Counted from the first letter of the stretch, positions 8,908 to 19,261 are shown. The stretch is 64,000 bases of DNA from Qipengyuania flavescens (GCF_029688735.1 NZ_JARULD010000002.1:682001-746000); one strand, 5' to 3'. Program-made: numbers and translations. The notes: a model not told the origin generated them from the sequence alone.

Positions 8908-10338
8908 ATGGCGGACGACCGGAAGAGCGAGATGGAAGACGTACTGCGCAAACAGCGCGCGGCACACACACAGACCCGGCCCGAACCGATGGCTCTGCGC
9001 AAGGATCGCATCGAGCGTGCCATCAATCTGCTGAAAACCCATGCCGACGATCTGTGCAAGGTGATGAGCGCCGATTTCGGTAACCGATCGCCCCAGCAAT
9101 CGATGATGACCGACATCGTCGGCACTATGAACTTCGGCAAATACTGCCTCAAGAACATGGATAAATGGGCGCGGCCCGATAAGCGGCACGTCCAGTTCCC
9201 GCTCGGCCTGATGGGCGCGAAGGCGGAAGTCCGTTACGAGCCGAAGGGCGTCATCGGCATCCTCAGCCCGTGGAATTTCCCGGTCAATCTCAGCTTCGGT
9301 CCGCTGATGCAGGTCTTCGCGGCAGGCAATCGCGCGATGATTAAGCCGAGCGAATTTACCGAGAAGACCAGCCTGCTGACACAGGAACTGGTCGAGGAAT
9401 ATTTCACTGCAGACGAGTGCGCGGTCTTCACCGGCGGGCCCGAAGTCGCAGCGGCGTTTTCCGAACTGCCCTTCGATCATCTCGTGTTCACCGGCTCCAC
9501 CGCCACCGGTCGCAAGGTCATGGAAGCTGCGGCGAAGAACCTCGTCCCCGTCACGTTGGAACTCGGGGGCAAGAGCCCGGTCTTCCTCGGCGAGAGTGCC
9601 GACTTCGCCAAGGCGGGCGAGCGTATTGCGCTCGGCAAGATGCTCAATGCGGGCCAGATCTGCCTCGCGCCGGACTATCTCTACGTGCCGGAAAGCAAGC
9701 AGGACGAAGCGATCCATGGCGTCTGGCAGGGCACCGCGAACATGTATCCGACCATGCTGGAGAACGAGGACTACGCCAGCATCGTCAGCGACCATCACTT
9801 CGAGCGCCTCAAGGGCCTGGTAGCCGATGCGAAGGACAAGGGGGCCGAGGTGATCGAGGTCAACCCGGGCAACGAGGACTTCGGCAATGCAAACCAGCGC
9901 AAGATGCCGTTGACCATCCTCAAGAACGTCACCGACGACATGAAGGCGATGCAGGAGGAGATCTTCGGGCCGGTCCTCCCGGTGAAGACCTACAGCCGCG
10001 TCGAGGAAGCGATCGATTACGTGAACGAGAACGATCGCCCGCTCGGCCTCTATTATTTCGGTGAGAGCAGCGACGAACGCGAGAAGGTGCTGACCAAGAC
10101 CATCAGCGGCGGCGTGACGGTGAACGACGTGATTTTCCATGTGTCGATGGACGATCTGCCGTTCGGCGGCACCGGGCCTTCCGGCATGGGCAGCTATCAC
10201 GGGGTCGAGGGCTTCCGCGAATTCAGCCATGCACGCAGTGTCTACAGCCAGCCCAAGATCGACATCGCCAAGCTCGGCGGTCTCAAGCCTCCCTATGGTG
10301 CTGCGACCGACAAGGCTATCAAGTCCGCCTTGAAATAG
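8908..10338 (+). CDS. Coniferyl-aldehyde-dehydrogenase-like aldehyde dehydrogenase
   Basis: NAD(P)-dependent aldehyde dehydrogenase of 476 residues. It has the active-site Glu in LELGGKSPV, the nucleophilic Cys in NAGQICLAPDYLYVP, the PWNFPVNLSFGP loop and the EEIFGPVLPV segment. The ICLAPDY sequence after the Cys is characteristic of the coniferyl / fatty aldehyde dehydrogenase branch. It would oxidise an aromatic or long-chain aldehyde to the acid. The ATG at 8908 is preferred because GGAGAG precedes it closely; an ATG at 8896 adds four residues. Confidence 0.9.
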   Translation: MADDRKSEMEDVLRKQRAAHTQTRPEPMALRKDRIERAINLLKTHADDLCKVMSADFGNRSPQQSMMTDIVGTMNFGKYCLKNMDKWARPDKRHVQFPLGLMGAKAEVRYEPKGVIGILSPWNFPVNLSFGPLMQVFAAGNRAMIKPSEFTEKTSLLTQELVEEYFTADECAVFTGGPEVAAAFSELPFDHLVFTGSTATGRKVMEAAAKNLVPVTLELGGKSPVFLGESADFAKAGERIALGKMLNAGQICLAPDYLYVPESKQDEAIHGVWQGTANMYPTMLENEDYASIVSDHHFERLKGLVADAKDKGAEVIEVNPGNEDFGNANQRKMPLTILKNVTDDMKAMQEEIFGPVLPVKTYSRVEEAIDYVNENDRPLGLYYFGESSDEREKVLTKTISGGVTVNDVIFHVSMDDLPFGGTGPSGMGSYHGVEGFREFSHARSVYSQPKIDIAKLGGLKPPYGAATDKAIKSALK

Positions 10339-10421
10339 GCTCGCCGGATGCGCGGTCGGGGCTGGAGCATCCGGTCCCGGTTCGCGCAATCGCTTGTGCG
10401 GGATTTGCGCGTGCCGCACCC

Positions 10422-10450
10422 TTGCACCTGCCCGCCGAGGGGCCTAGAGG
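10422..10450 (+). promoter_or_regulatory. Probable promoter of the nuo operon
   Basis: TTGCAC at 10422-10427 and TAGAGG at 10445-10450 are 17 bases apart and lie 51 bases before the nuoA start. The same TTGCNN / N17 / TAGANG layout is seen before secG and a related one before pdhA in this window. Confidence 0.5.
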
Positions 10451-10501
10451 CGTGCGCGAACCGTACCCAAGCGGAATCACCTCCGCGGCAAGGAACTCTA
10501 C

Positions 10502-10876
10502 GTGGTCGACCTCGAACAATATCTGCCAATCCTCATCTTCCTGTTCATCGCGGTCATCCTTTCGGCAGCCTTCGTGTTCCTGCCGATGGGTGTCTCGCGC
10601 CTCACCGGTGCGCATAACCCCGATGCCGAGAAGCTGAGCGAATACGAGTGCGGCTTTCCCGCCTTCGAAGACCCGCGCAGCCAGTTCGACGTGAAATTCT
10701 ACCTCGTGGCGATCAGCTTCCTGCTGTTCGATCTCGAAGCCTCGTTCCTGTTCCCCTGGGCGGTGAGCCTCGACGTGACCGGCTGGATGGGCTGGGCCGG
10801 GATGATGATCTTCCTCGGTATCCTCGCCATCGGTCTCGCCTATGAATGGAAGATGGGGGCGCTGGACTGGCAATGA
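10502..10876 (+). CDS. nuoA: NADH-quinone oxidoreductase subunit A
   Basis: Small membrane subunit of complex I, 124 residues and three membrane helices (about residues 8-28, 62-84 and 92-114). The conserved [39 protein letters not shown] segment contains the loop Cys and acidic residues at the quinone site. It starts with GTG 19 bases after a GGAATC stretch. It is the first gene of the operon; its stop overlaps the nuoB ATG. Confidence 0.96.
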   Translation: MVDLEQYLPILIFLFIAVILSAAFVFLPMGVSRLTGAHNPDAEKLSEYECGFPAFEDPRSQFDVKFYLVAISFLLFDLEASFLFPWAVSLDVTGWMGWAGMMIFLGILAIGLAYEWKMGALDWQ

Positions 10877-11490
10877 GCAACCCGAACACCGATCCCGCCC
10901 TCGTCGGCACCGCCTCGCTGAACCCCGCGCTCGACGGCCAGCGCATGCGCGACAGCGCACTGCCGACCGCCAAGGGCGGCGAAGTGCGCCAGCCCGATGC
11001 GGACTATTTCAACGCGCTGCAGACCGAGGTGAACGACAAGGGTTTCCTCGTCACCAGCACCGAGGACCTGTTCCACTGGGCGCGCACCGGCAGCCTGTGG
11101 TGGATGACCTTCGGCCTCGCCTGCTGCGCGGTCGAGATGATCCATGTGAACATGCCGCGCTACGACATGGAGCGTTTCGGCGTCGCTCCGCGCGCCTCGC
11201 CGCGCCAGTCGGACGTGATGATCGTCGCCGGCACGCTGTGCAACAAGATGGCTCCGGCGCTGCGCAAGGTCTACGACCAGATGTCCGATCCGAAATACGT
11301 GATTAGCATGGGCAGCTGCGCCAATGGCGGCGGGTATTATCATTACAGCTATTCGGTGGTGCGCGGCTGCGATCGCATCGTGCCGGTCGACATCTACGTT
11401 CCCGGGTGCCCGCCGACGGCCGAGGCGCTGCTCTATGGCGTGATGCAGCTGCAGCGCAAGATCCGCCGCTCGGGCACGATCCAGAGGTAG
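10873..11490 (+). CDS. nuoB: NADH-quinone oxidoreductase subunit B
   Basis: Peripheral arm subunit (205 residues) that carries the terminal [4Fe-4S] cluster N2 and hands electrons to quinone. The four cluster ligands are visible: the adjacent pair in GLACCAVEM, one in GSCANGG and one in VPGCPPTAE. The N-terminal 40 residues are extra and loosely conserved. The ATG at 10873 overlaps the nuoA stop by four bases; an earlier in-frame ATG at 10846 would sit inside nuoA. Confidence 0.97.
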   Translation: MSNPNTDPALVGTASLNPALDGQRMRDSALPTAKGGEVRQPDADYFNALQTEVNDKGFLVTSTEDLFHWARTGSLWWMTFGLACCAVEMIHVNMPRYDMERFGVAPRASPRQSDVMIVAGTLCNKMAPALRKVYDQMSDPKYVISMGSCANGGGYYHYSYSVVRGCDRIVPVDIYVPGCPPTAEALLYGVMQLQRKIRRSGTIQR

Positions 11491-11500
11491 GGGCGAGGAT

Positions 11501-12391
11501 ATGACAACGCTACATTCCGCGCCCCGCTTCACGCTGATCGACGGGCTGAAAGGCACGCTTTCGACCGCGCTGGGCGACCATCTGGTCGACGCGCACGAAG
11601 AACATGGCGAGTTGCTGCTGCACGTAAAGCGCGACAGTATCGAGGATGTGCTTCGCATTCTGCGTGACGATCACGCCTATCAGCAGCTGATGGAGATCGC
11701 CGGAGCCGATTATCCCTCGCGGGCCGAGCGGTTCGAGATCGTCTACATGCTGCTCTCGCTCACCACCAACAGCCGGATCATGGTGAAGTGCCGAGCGAGC
11801 GAGGATACGCCCGTGCCGACGGTCACCACGCTGTGGCCCAATGCTGGCTGGCTCGAGCGCGAGGTGTTCGACATGTATGGCGTGCTCTTCGCCGGGAATA
11901 CCGACCTGCGCCGCATCCTCACCGATTACGGCTTCGAAGGGCATCCTTTCCGCAAGGATTTCCCGCTGACCGGCTATACCGAGCTGCGTTATTCCGAAGA
12001 CGAGAAGCGCGTGGTCTACGAGCCGGTCGAGCTTGCGCAGGATTTGCGCCAGTTCGACTTCATGTCGCCGTGGGAAGGCGCGGACTATGTCCTGCCGGGA
12101 GACGAGAAGGCGGACACGCCGCCGGTCGACGATCCCAAGGTCACGGAAAAGCCGTCGGACACAGGCGCGGGTGCCAAGACCGACAAGCACGCAGCAGACA
12201 AGGTGAGCGCGGGTGCTCCGGCAGAAAAGGACGGAGGCGAGGCCATCGACCCGCCCGAGCCGACCGAAGACCGCGCGGCACGACCCAAGCGCAAGGGCAA
12301 GACCACCGATACCGCAAAGGCGACCGAAACGAAGAAGAAAAAGGCTCCTGCCAAGCGCAAGCCTGCGGCCAAGAAGAAGGACGGCAAGTGA
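11501..12391 (+). CDS. nuoC: NADH-quinone oxidoreductase subunit C with long basic tail
   Basis: Peripheral arm subunit (30 kDa homologue) that holds NuoD. The core occupies about residues 1-200 and contains the family signature WLEREVFDMYGVLFAGNTDLRRILTDYGF. It is followed by a tail of roughly 95 residues rich in Lys, Ala, Pro, Glu and Asp, ending in repeated AKK/KKK runs, so the protein is 296 residues instead of the usual 200 or so. The tail is low-complexity and probably disordered. The stop overlaps the ATG of the next lipoprotein gene (TGATG). Confidence 0.95.
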   Translation: MTTLHSAPRFTLIDGLKGTLSTALGDHLVDAHEEHGELLLHVKRDSIEDVLRILRDDHAYQQLMEIAGADYPSRAERFEIVYMLLSLTTNSRIMVKCRASEDTPVPTVTTLWPNAGWLEREVFDMYGVLFAGNTDLRRILTDYGFEGHPFRKDFPLTGYTELRYSEDEKRVVYEPVELAQDLRQFDFMSPWEGADYVLPGDEKADTPPVDDPKVTEKPSDTGAGAKTDKHAADKVSAGAPAEKDGGEAIDPPEPTEDRAARPKRKGKTTDTAKATETKKKKAPAKRKPAAKKKDGK

Positions 12392-12930
12392 TGCGCGCGT
12401 TTCTTCCCCTTGCTATCCTCGCTCTGGCCGCCTGCTCCTCGCAAGAGCCTGCCGAGCAGGAAAGCGCCGACGATTTCGCCAGCCGCATCGGTGGTTCGGG
12501 CGAGGGCGCGGCGCTCGACCCGTCGCAACCCGATCCGAACGCACCGAATGTTGCCGTGGAAGCGCCGCCTGCGCAGGCGGACGTCACCACGCTCCAGCAG
12601 CTCGGCGATGTCGGCGGGGTCAATCTCGGCCCGCGCGAGGGTGGGTGTACCTTCATGGTCGGTGAGCAGGAAATGATCATCGCAGCCGGCATGCGCGACA
12701 AGTCGCTGCCCGGGAAGGCCGTGGTCCGCGTTGGTGACACGCTCGTCATGACCGATGCGGCCACCGGCGGGCTCGATGCCGTCAAGTCCGGCACGAATTT
12801 CGAAGGCGAGGGCTTCACCGTCTCGGTCGCACCCGCTGCCGGGGAGGGCCAGACCCGTCCGGCGAACGTCACCGTGACCGATGCCGCGGGCAAGTCGCAG
12901 AGTTACTCCGGCAACTGGATTTGCGCATGA
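12391..12930 (+). CDS. Lipoprotein encoded inside the nuo operon
   Basis: Protein of 179 residues placed between nuoC and nuoD. It has a lipoprotein signal ([15 protein letters not shown], lipobox LAAC), an acidic Pro-rich linker to about residue 75, and a C-terminal domain with [16 protein letters not shown] near the start and NWICA at the very end. The two Cys might form a disulfide. No family is recognised. Both ends overlap neighbouring genes (TGATG before, ATGA after), so it is translated with complex I but should be anchored in the periplasm or outer membrane. It could be an assembly or stability factor, or simply co-regulated. Confidence 0.85.
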   Translation: MRAFLPLAILALAACSSQEPAEQESADDFASRIGGSGEGAALDPSQPDPNAPNVAVEAPPAQADVTTLQQLGDVGGVNLGPREGGCTFMVGEQEMIIAAGMRDKSLPGKAVVRVGDTLVMTDAATGGLDAVKSGTNFEGEGFTVSVAPAAGEGQTRPANVTVTDAAGKSQSYSGNWICA

Positions 12931-14138
12931 GTATGCAGCTCGAAGAGTCGCCCACTACCGGCGACGAAGTCATCACGAACTACACGATCAACTTCGGGCC
13001 CCAGCACCCCGCGGCGCACGGCGTGCTGCGCATGGTGATGGAGCTCGACGGCGAGATCATCGAACGGATCGATCCGCATGTCGGCCTGCTGCACCGCGGC
13101 ACCGAGAAGTTGATCGAAAACAAGACCTATCTGCAGGCGCTGCCCTATTTCGACCGGCTCGATTACTGCAGCCCGCTGGCGCAGGAATACAGCTACGTCC
13201 TCGCGATCGAGAAGCTGCTCAATGTCGAAGTGCCTGAGCGGGCGCAGTACCTGCGCGTGCTCTTCGCCGAGCTAACGCGCATCTGCAACCACATGCTCAA
13301 CATCGGGGCGCATGTGATGGACGTCGGCGCGATGACGCCCAACCTGTGGGTGTTCGAACTGCGCGAAGACTGCATGAATTTCTTCGAGCGGGCTTCGGGC
13401 GCGCGCATGCACGCGGCCTGGTTCCGTCCGGGCGGCGTCCACCAGGATGTGCCGGAAAAGCTGCTGGTCGATATCGGCGAGTGGATCGACACGCGCCTGC
13501 CGGAACTGTTCGGCGATGCGATGAGCCTCGTGCTCGACAACCGCATCTTCAAGCAGCGCAATGTCGATATTGCCGTGGTCAGCAAGGACGACGCGGTGGC
13601 CTGGGGCTTCTCCGGCCCGATGATCCGCGCTGCCGGCATCCCTTGGGACCTGCGCAAGTCGCAACCTTACGACGTGTACGAGCGGATGGAGTTCGACATT
13701 CCCGTCGGCACCAATTCGGACTGCTACGACCGCTTCGTGGTCCGCGTGAAGGAAGTTTACGAGAGCGCGAAGATCATGAAGCAGTGCCTGCGCGACATGC
13801 CGTCCGGCCCAGTCGCCAGCGACGACCGCAAGGTCGCCCCGCCCAAGCGCGCCGAGATGAAGCAGTCGATGGAAGCGCTGATCCACCACTTCAAGCTCTA
13901 TACCGAGGGCTTCCATGTCCCCGCAGGCGAAGTCTATGTCGCGACTGAAAGCCCCAAGGGTGAATTCGGCGTCTACCTCGTCAGCGACGGTTCGAACAAA
14001 CCTTATCGCTGCAAGATCCGCCCGACCGCGTTCTCGCATTTGCAGGCGATGGACTTCATGAGCCGCGGCCACATGCTGCCCGACGCCACCGCCATCCTCG
14101 GCGCCATCGACGTCGTGTTCGGGGAGTGTGACCGGTGA
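12927..14138 (+). CDS. nuoD: NADH-quinone oxidoreductase subunit D
   Basis: 49 kDa-type subunit (403 residues) that forms the quinone-binding pocket with NuoB. The signature [22 protein letters not shown] with the quinone-site His is present, as are [12 protein letters not shown] and the C-terminal DVVFGECDR. The ATG at 12927 overlaps the preceding lipoprotein stop (ATGA). The stop overlaps the GTG of a micro-protein. Confidence 0.97.
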   Translation: MSMQLEESPTTGDEVITNYTINFGPQHPAAHGVLRMVMELDGEIIERIDPHVGLLHRGTEKLIENKTYLQALPYFDRLDYCSPLAQEYSYVLAIEKLLNVEVPERAQYLRVLFAELTRICNHMLNIGAHVMDVGAMTPNLWVFELREDCMNFFERASGARMHAAWFRPGGVHQDVPEKLLVDIGEWIDTRLPELFGDAMSLVLDNRIFKQRNVDIAVVSKDDAVAWGFSGPMIRAAGIPWDLRKSQPYDVYERMEFDIPVGTNSDCYDRFVVRVKEVYESAKIMKQCLRDMPSGPVASDDRKVAPPKRAEMKQSMEALIHHFKLYTEGFHVPAGEVYVATESPKGEFGVYLVSDGSNKPYRCKIRPTAFSHLQAMDFMSRGHMLPDATAILGAIDVVFGECDR

Positions 14139-14317
14139 TCGCGCGCGAAATCTTCATCTTCATCGCGGCTTTCGCGGCCTTCGCTTCTGCGGTGGCGGCC
14201 TATCTGCTCGCCTTCTATGGCGAGAGTTCGCTCAAGGAAATCCTTTCGACGGCCTTCGCTGCCGTCGTCGGCCTCTATCTCGGTCGATATCTCCAGCACA
14301 GGTTGACCCATGGCTGA
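14135..14317 (+). CDS. Small two-helix membrane protein in the nuo operon
   Basis: A 60-residue protein between nuoD and nuoE. It has one long hydrophobic helix near residues 5-27 and a second amphipathic or membrane segment near 36-54 ([17 protein letters not shown]), then a basic end. It starts with GTG overlapping the nuoD stop (GTGA), and nuoE begins before it ends, so it is embedded in the translational chain. It resembles no standard complex I subunit. It might be an accessory subunit of the membrane arm or an unrelated passenger. Confidence 0.7.
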   Translation: MIAREIFIFIAAFAAFASAVAAYLLAFYGESSLKEILSTAFAAVVGLYLGRYLQHRLTHG

Positions 14318-14978
14318 CCGTTCCCCCGCACCCGATACTCCCGAGCTGCGTGAGCGCTGGGGTGGCTTCGAGTTCACCGAGGCCTACCGCGCCAAGGCGG
14401 ACAAGGCGATCGCCCGCTATCCCGAGGGGCGTCAGCGCTCGGCGGTAATGCCGCTGCTCGACCTTGCCCAGCGCCAGGTCGGCGAGGAAACGAACACGCA
14501 GGGCTGGTTGCCGCTGCCGGTGATCGAATATGTCGCCGATTACCTCGACATGCCGGTGATCCGCGTGCTCGAGGTTGCGACCTTCTACTTCATGTACAAC
14601 ATGAAGCCGGTCGGTAAGTATCACGTCCAGGTCTGCGGCACGACGCCCTGCATGCTGCGCGGCTCGGACGGGCTGATCGAAGCCTGCAAGAAGCGCGGCA
14701 TGAGCAAGGGTCACGTGTCTGAAGACGGCCTCTGGACGCTGACCGAAGTCGAATGCATGGGCAATTGCGCCACTGCGCCGATGGTGCAGATCAACGACGA
14801 CAATTACGAAGACCTCACGCCCGAGCGGCTCGATGCTATCCTCGACGCACTGGCCGCGGGCGAGCAACCCAAAACCGGTACGCAGGAGCCCGGCCGCCAC
14901 ACCAGCGAGCCTGCCAATGCGCTCAGCTCGCTCCCCGAAATGGTCGATGCCAATCACGATTACCGGAGCGAATGGTGA
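14310..14978 (+). CDS. nuoE: NADH-quinone oxidoreductase subunit E
   Basis: 24 kDa-type subunit (222 residues) carrying the [2Fe-2S] cluster N1a. Ligands are CGTTPC and ECMGNC in the order Cys-x4-Cys and Cys-x3-Cys. The C-terminal extension of about 40 residues after the cluster domain is polar. It overlaps the micro-protein before it by 8 bases and touches the next micro-protein (TGATG). Confidence 0.96.
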   Translation: MADRSPAPDTPELRERWGGFEFTEAYRAKADKAIARYPEGRQRSAVMPLLDLAQRQVGEETNTQGWLPLPVIEYVADYLDMPVIRVLEVATFYFMYNMKPVGKYHVQVCGTTPCMLRGSDGLIEACKKRGMSKGHVSEDGLWTLTEVECMGNCATAPMVQINDDNYEDLTPERLDAILDALAAGEQPKTGTQEPGRHTSEPANALSSLPEMVDANHDYRSEW

Positions 14979-15151
14979 TGAGCAAAACGCTTTTCATGAT
15001 CGCGGCCGCGCTGTTGTTCATCGCCGCAGCGATTGCATATTTTCTCGCTGAACGCGGCTCCATGGGTGCGACTTTCCTGGCGCTCGGTGTCGTCTTTCTC
15101 GCAATCGGTGCAGGGCAGGGCCGTGCCAAAGGCGGACCGGAGGATCACTGA
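14978..15151 (+). CDS. Small two-helix membrane protein in the nuo operon
   Basis: A 57-residue protein right after nuoE. Residues 4-25 form one membrane helix and 30-47 a second ([18 protein letters not shown]), with a Lys/Arg/Asp tail. The ATG overlaps the nuoE stop (TGATG) and the stop overlaps the next ATG (TGATG). No family is recognised. The hydrophobic pattern and chained overlaps argue that it is translated. Confidence 0.7.
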   Translation: MSKTLFMIAAALLFIAAAIAYFLAERGSMGATFLALGVVFLAIGAGQGRAKGGPEDH

Positions 15152-15294
15152 TGGACAGCAATATCATCTCGATCATCGTCGCGCTGATCCTGATCGTCAT
15201 CGCGTGGAAGGTGTTCAAGGGCGTCGTCAAGACGGTCGTGCTCGCGGCAATCCTGATCGCGGTTGCCATATTCGTGTTCGGAGGGTTCGCTTGA
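15151..15294 (+). CDS. 47-residue membrane micro-protein in the nuo operon
   Basis: Very short frame between the previous micro-protein and nuoF. It encodes 47 residues, almost all hydrophobic, with two short membrane segments around a WKVFKGVVK centre. Its ATG overlaps the previous stop and its stop overlaps the nuoF ATG (TGATG at both ends). With no spare bases between genes, a chance frame is unlikely. Function unknown. Confidence 0.65.
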   Translation: MDSNIISIIVALILIVIAWKVFKGVVKTVVLAAILIAVAIFVFGGFA

Positions 15295-16586
15295 TGCTTG
15301 CCGATAAGGACCGCATCTTCACCAATGTCTACGGTTTCCAGGACTGGGGCTTGAAGGCAGCGCAGCAGCGCGGCGACTGGGATGATACCAAGTCGCTGAT
15401 CGCGCGCGGGCATGACAACATCATCGAGGAAATGAAAGCGTCCGGCCTGCGCGGGCGGGGCGGGGCGGGCTTCCCGACCGGCCTTAAATGGTCCTTCATG
15501 CCGAAGGAATCGAAGGACGGGCGTCCGAGCTTCCTCGTCATCAACGCCGACGAATCCGAGCCCGGCTCGTGCAAGGACCGCGAGATCATCCGCCACGATC
15601 CGCATAAGCTGATCGAAGGCGCGCTGGTTGCCGGTTACGCCATGCGGGCGCGCGCGGCCTACATCTACATCCGCGGCGAGTATATCCGCGAGGCCGAAAC
15701 CCTGCAGGCGGCGATCGACGAGGCCTATGATGCCGGCCTGATCGGCAAGAACGCCAGCAAATCGGGCTACGACTTCGATGTTTTCCTGCATCGCGGCGCA
15801 GGCGCTTATATCTGCGGTGAAGAAACCGCGATGATCGAAAGCCTCGAAGGCAAGAAGGGCCAGCCACGCCTCAAACCGCCGTTCCCGGCAGGCGCGGGCC
15901 TCTACGGCTGCCCGACCACGGTCAACAACGTCGAATCGATCGCCGTCGTCCCGACGATCCTGCGCCGCGGCGCGAGCTGGTTCAGCAGTTTCGGGCGCGA
16001 GAACAACAAGGGCACCAAGCTCTTCCAGATCAGTGGCCATGTGAACAAGCCCTGCGTCGTGGAAGAGGCGATGAGCATCACTTTCGAGGAGCTCATCGAC
16101 ACCCATTGCGGCGGCATCGTCGGCGGATGGGACAATCTGCTGGCTGTCATTCCCGGCGGCTCCTCCGTTCCGCTGATCCCCGGCGACCAGATGCGCCAGG
16201 CAATCATGGATTTCGACGGGCTGAAGGAACTCGGCTCGGGCCTCGGCACGGCCGGGATCATCGTGATGGACAAGTCCACCGACATCGTCCGCGCGATCAG
16301 CCGCATCAGCTATTTCTACAAGCACGAGAGCTGCGGCCAGTGCACCCCCTGCCGCGAAGGCACGGGCTGGATGTGGCGCATGATGGAACGCCTGCGTACC
16401 GGCGACGCTGCCATCGAGGAAATCGACATGCTGCAGCAGGTCACCAAGCAGGTCGAAGGCCACACGATCTGCGCGCTAGGCGATGCGGCGGCTTGGCCGA
16501 TCCAGGGCCTTATCCGCCACTTCCGCCCCGAGCTCGAACGCCGGATCGAAGAGCATAATGCAAAATTCGCGGAGGCTGCGGAATGA
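15294..16586 (+). CDS. nuoF: NADH-quinone oxidoreductase subunit F
   Basis: 51 kDa-type subunit (430 residues) that oxidises NADH with FMN and holds cluster N3. The NADH/FMN loop [13 protein letters not shown] is present, as are the [4Fe-4S] ligands [12 protein letters not shown] plus the distant Cys in [12 protein letters not shown]. The ATG at 15294 overlaps the preceding stop; upstream in-frame codons belong to the micro-protein region. The stop overlaps the next gene (ATGA). Confidence 0.97.
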   Translation: MLADKDRIFTNVYGFQDWGLKAAQQRGDWDDTKSLIARGHDNIIEEMKASGLRGRGGAGFPTGLKWSFMPKESKDGRPSFLVINADESEPGSCKDREIIRHDPHKLIEGALVAGYAMRARAAYIYIRGEYIREAETLQAAIDEAYDAGLIGKNASKSGYDFDVFLHRGAGAYICGEETAMIESLEGKKGQPRLKPPFPAGAGLYGCPTTVNNVESIAVVPTILRRGASWFSSFGRENNKGTKLFQISGHVNKPCVVEEAMSITFEELIDTHCGGIVGGWDNLLAVIPGGSSVPLIPGDQMRQAIMDFDGLKELGSGLGTAGIIVMDKSTDIVRAISRISYFYKHESCGQCTPCREGTGWMWRMMERLRTGDAAIEEIDMLQQVTKQVEGHTICALGDAAAWPIQGLIRHFRPELERRIEEHNAKFAEAAE

Positions 16587-17269
16587 AGAGCCGTCAATTT
16601 CTTCTGGCGGCGTGCGTGATGGTCCTGTCGACGTCCGGTGTGTCAGCGCAATGGACCGGAACCCGTATTGGCGGCAATATTCGCCATGCCGACGCCGAGG
16701 AGCTGATGCGGATTACGACATCCTGCATCGCAAAGCGGGGGCCGGCGTATGCTCGCAAATTCCTCGAAACGGTTCCCGGCACGGAAGCGGAATTTCGCCT
16801 TCTGCGGCGGAACGAGGGTGATCTTGGCCTGTGCATGGACAATACGCAAAAGGCGGTCGGTAGTGTGGAGATGACCTTCACACCGCAACCCTTCCGCCGC
16901 GCGCTCGCCCGCGAAATGGTCAAGCCTTATTTGTCCAGGGACTTCGATCCTACCGCCGCAACTGCGCAAGAACCGTTTTATCTCATGTCGCTTCAAGCTC
17001 TTCCCGAAAACGAAAAGGCCGATGCCTATTCCATGGTCTTCATGGAATTCGGTGATTGCGTTTTCCTGCAAGATCCGAAAGCGACGGTCGATTATCTGCG
17101 GACCGAACCGGGGAGTGGCGAAGAGGCCGAAGCGATCGGTGCCCTGATGCCATCCCTGTCACCGTGCGTCGCCGCCGGTCAGGACCTAGAACTTTCGCAC
17201 GAAGCGCTGCGGATCGCCCTGAATGAGCCCGTCTATCATCGCCTTCGCCGCTTGGATTCCGAGAGCTGA
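16583..17269 (+). CDS. Secreted protein of unknown function between nuoF and nuoG
   Basis: Protein of 228 residues with a signal peptide ([23 protein letters not shown]). The mature part is mixed helix and has four Cys ([29 protein letters not shown]) that could form two disulfides in the periplasm. No family is recognised. It overlaps the nuoF stop (ATGA) and ends 3 bases before nuoG. Its codon use appears slightly less GC-biased at the third position than the nuo genes around it, which hints at a later insertion, but this was judged by eye only. Confidence 0.82.
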   Translation: MKSRQFLLAACVMVLSTSGVSAQWTGTRIGGNIRHADAEELMRITTSCIAKRGPAYARKFLETVPGTEAEFRLLRRNEGDLGLCMDNTQKAVGSVEMTFTPQPFRRALAREMVKPYLSRDFDPTAATAQEPFYLMSLQALPENEKADAYSMVFMEFGDCVFLQDPKATVDYLRTEPGSGEEAEAIGALMPSLSPCVAAGQDLELSHEALRIALNEPVYHRLRRLDSES

Positions 17270-17272
17270 ATT

Positions 17273-19261
17273 ATGCCTAAAGTCACCGTAGACGGACAGG
17301 AACTCGAAGTTCCGGACGGCGCTACCGTCCTGCAGGCGTGCGAGCTTGCGGGGAAGGAAATCCCGCGCTTCTGTTATCATGAGCGGCTGAGCATTGCCGG
17401 CAACTGCCGCATGTGTCTGGTCGAAGTGAAGCCCGGCCCGCCCAAGCCGCAGGCGAGCTGTGCGCTCCCCGCTACCGACGGCCAGGAAATCCGCACCGAC
17501 ACCGAAATGGTCAAGACCGCGCGCGAAGGGGTGATGGAGTTCCTGCTCATCAATCACCCGCTCGACTGTCCGATCTGCGACCAGGGCGGCGAATGCGACC
17601 TGCAGGACCAGTCGATGACCTATGGTCGCGGCGCTACGCGCTACCACGAGAACAAGCGCGCGGTGACCGAGAAGTACATGGGCCCGCTGATCAAGACGGT
17701 CATGACCCGCTGCATACACTGTACCCGCTGCGTTCGCTTCTCCGAAGAGATTGCCGGAGTGGACGAAATCGGCGCGCTCTATCGCGGTGAGGACATGCAG
17801 ATCACCACCTATCTTGAGCAGGCGGCCGAGCACGAGCTGTCGGCCAATGTGATCGACCTGTGCCCGGTCGGGGCGCTCACCAGCCGGCCGTACGCCTTTG
17901 AGGCGCGGCCGTGGGAGTTGAAGAAAACGCTCAGCATCGACGTGTCCGACGCAGTCGGCTCCAATATCCGCCTCGACAGTAGGGGCCGCGAAGTCATGCG
18001 CGCGCTCCCTCGCGTAAACGACGATGTCAACGAGGAGTGGATTTCGGACAAGGCCCGCTACCAGGTCGATGGCCTGATGCGCCGCCGTCTCGACAAGCCT
18101 TATATCCGCAAAGGTGGCAAGCTGCAGGCGGCGACCTGGGACGAGGCCTTCACGGCGATCGCCAAGGTCAAGCCGGGCAAGAACATCGCGGCCATCGCGG
18201 GCGATATGCTCGACTGCGAAACCATGTTCGCGGCCAAGGCGCTGCTGAAGGCCTGCGGTTCGACGCTGGTCGAGGGCCGCCAGACGGGGATGGATTACGA
18301 CACCTCGAACCTCGCGGCGGTCAATTTCAACTCGACCTTCGCCGGGATCGAAAACGCCGACGCGATCCTGATTGTCGGCAGCCACGTCCGCTGGGAAGCG
18401 CCGCTGGTGAATGTCCGTATCCGCAAGGCGGTGAAGCGCGGCGCGAAAGTATTCGTGGTCGGCCCCTGGTGGGATACGACCTATCCTGCCGAATTCCTCG
18501 GCGAGGATCTTGCCGTACTTAACAAGCTGCCCAAGGTGCTCGGCGATGCGCTTAAGAATGCCGAAAGCCCTGCGATTATCGTCGGCGGCGCGGGCCTGAA
18601 GGGCGCGCATGGCAAGGCGCTGGCGCTGGCCGAGAAGTTCGGCGCGGCGTTCAATGTCCTTCATTTCAGCGCCGCGCGCATGGGCGGGCTGATGCTCGGC
18701 TTCGCGCAGTCCGGCGGCATGGCGGATATCGTGAAGGCCAAGCCCAAGGTCGTCCTGAGCCTCGGTGCGGACGAGATGAATTTCGAGCCGTTTGCCGATG
18801 CTCTCAAGGTCTATATCGGCCATCACGGCGACAAGGGCGCGCATGCGGCGGACGTGATTTTGCCCGCGGCAAGCTATGCCGAGAAGGACGGGACCTACGT
18901 CAACACCGAGGGCCGCGTGCAATTTGCCGAGAAGGCCGTCTTCGCCCCGGGCGACGCGCGCGAAGACTGGACGATCCTGCGGGCGCTGGCCGATGCATTG
19001 AAGGTGGAGGTAGGCTTCGACAGTTTTGCCGAACTGCAGGCTGCGATGATCGCAGAAGTGCCCGCGCTGGGCGAAGAAGGCCTCGCCAATTACGGCGCGC
19101 TGCCCAAGGCGGATGCCAAGGTGAAGGCGGAAGGGACGATCAGTGCTTATCCCATCAAGGATTTTTACCTCACCAACCCGATCGCCCGCGCCAGCGAGGT
19201 GATGCAGCGCTGCTCGGCGGAATTGCTCCACGGCGAAGATTTGGCGGAGGCCGCGGAATGA
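17273..19261 (+). CDS. nuoG: NADH-quinone oxidoreductase subunit G
   Basis: 75 kDa-type subunit (662 residues). The N-terminal ferredoxin domain holds [15 protein letters not shown] and a further Cys (N1b). Next come [17 protein letters not shown] (N5 region) and [10 protein letters not shown] with a later CPVGAL (N4). The rest is the molybdopterin-oxidoreductase-like domain without cofactor. Size is shorter than enteric NuoG and fits the alphaproteobacterial/mitochondrial type. Its stop overlaps nuoH (ATGA). Confidence 0.97.
   Translation: MPKVTVDGQELEVPDGATVLQACELAGKEIPRFCYHERLSIAGNCRMCLVEVKPGPPKPQASCALPATDGQEIRTDTEMVKTAREGVMEFLLINHPLDCPICDQGGECDLQDQSMTYGRGATRYHENKRAVTEKYMGPLIKTVMTRCIHCTRCVRFSEEIAGVDEIGALYRGEDMQITTYLEQAAEHELSANVIDLCPVGALTSRPYAFEARPWELKKTLSIDVSDAVGSNIRLDSRGREVMRALPRVNDDVNEEWISDKARYQVDGLMRRRLDKPYIRKGGKLQAATWDEAFTAIAKVKPGKNIAAIAGDMLDCETMFAAKALLKACGSTLVEGRQTGMDYDTSNLAAVNFNSTFAGIENADAILIVGSHVRWEAPLVNVRIRKAVKRGAKVFVVGPWWDTTYPAEFLGEDLAVLNKLPKVLGDALKNAESPAIIVGGAGLKGAHGKALALAEKFGAAFNVLHFSAARMGGLMLGFAQSGGMADIVKAKPKVVLSLGADEMNFEPFADALKVYIGHHGDKGAHAADVILPAASYAEKDGTYVNTEGRVQFAEKAVFAPGDAREDWTILRALADALKVEVGFDSFAELQAAMIAEVPALGEEGLANYGALPKADAKVKAEGTISAYPIKDFYLTNPIARASEVMQRCSAELLHGEDLAEAAE

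Noticed and set aside
12213..12391. Lys/Ala-rich stretch considered as a histone-like or DNA-binding protein
   Set aside because: It has no start of its own and is in frame with the NuoC core, so it is a tail of NuoC.
17186..19231. 681-codon open frame opposite nuoG
   Set aside because: Antisense to a complete nuoG with all Fe-S ligands; no ribosome site and no recognisable fold.
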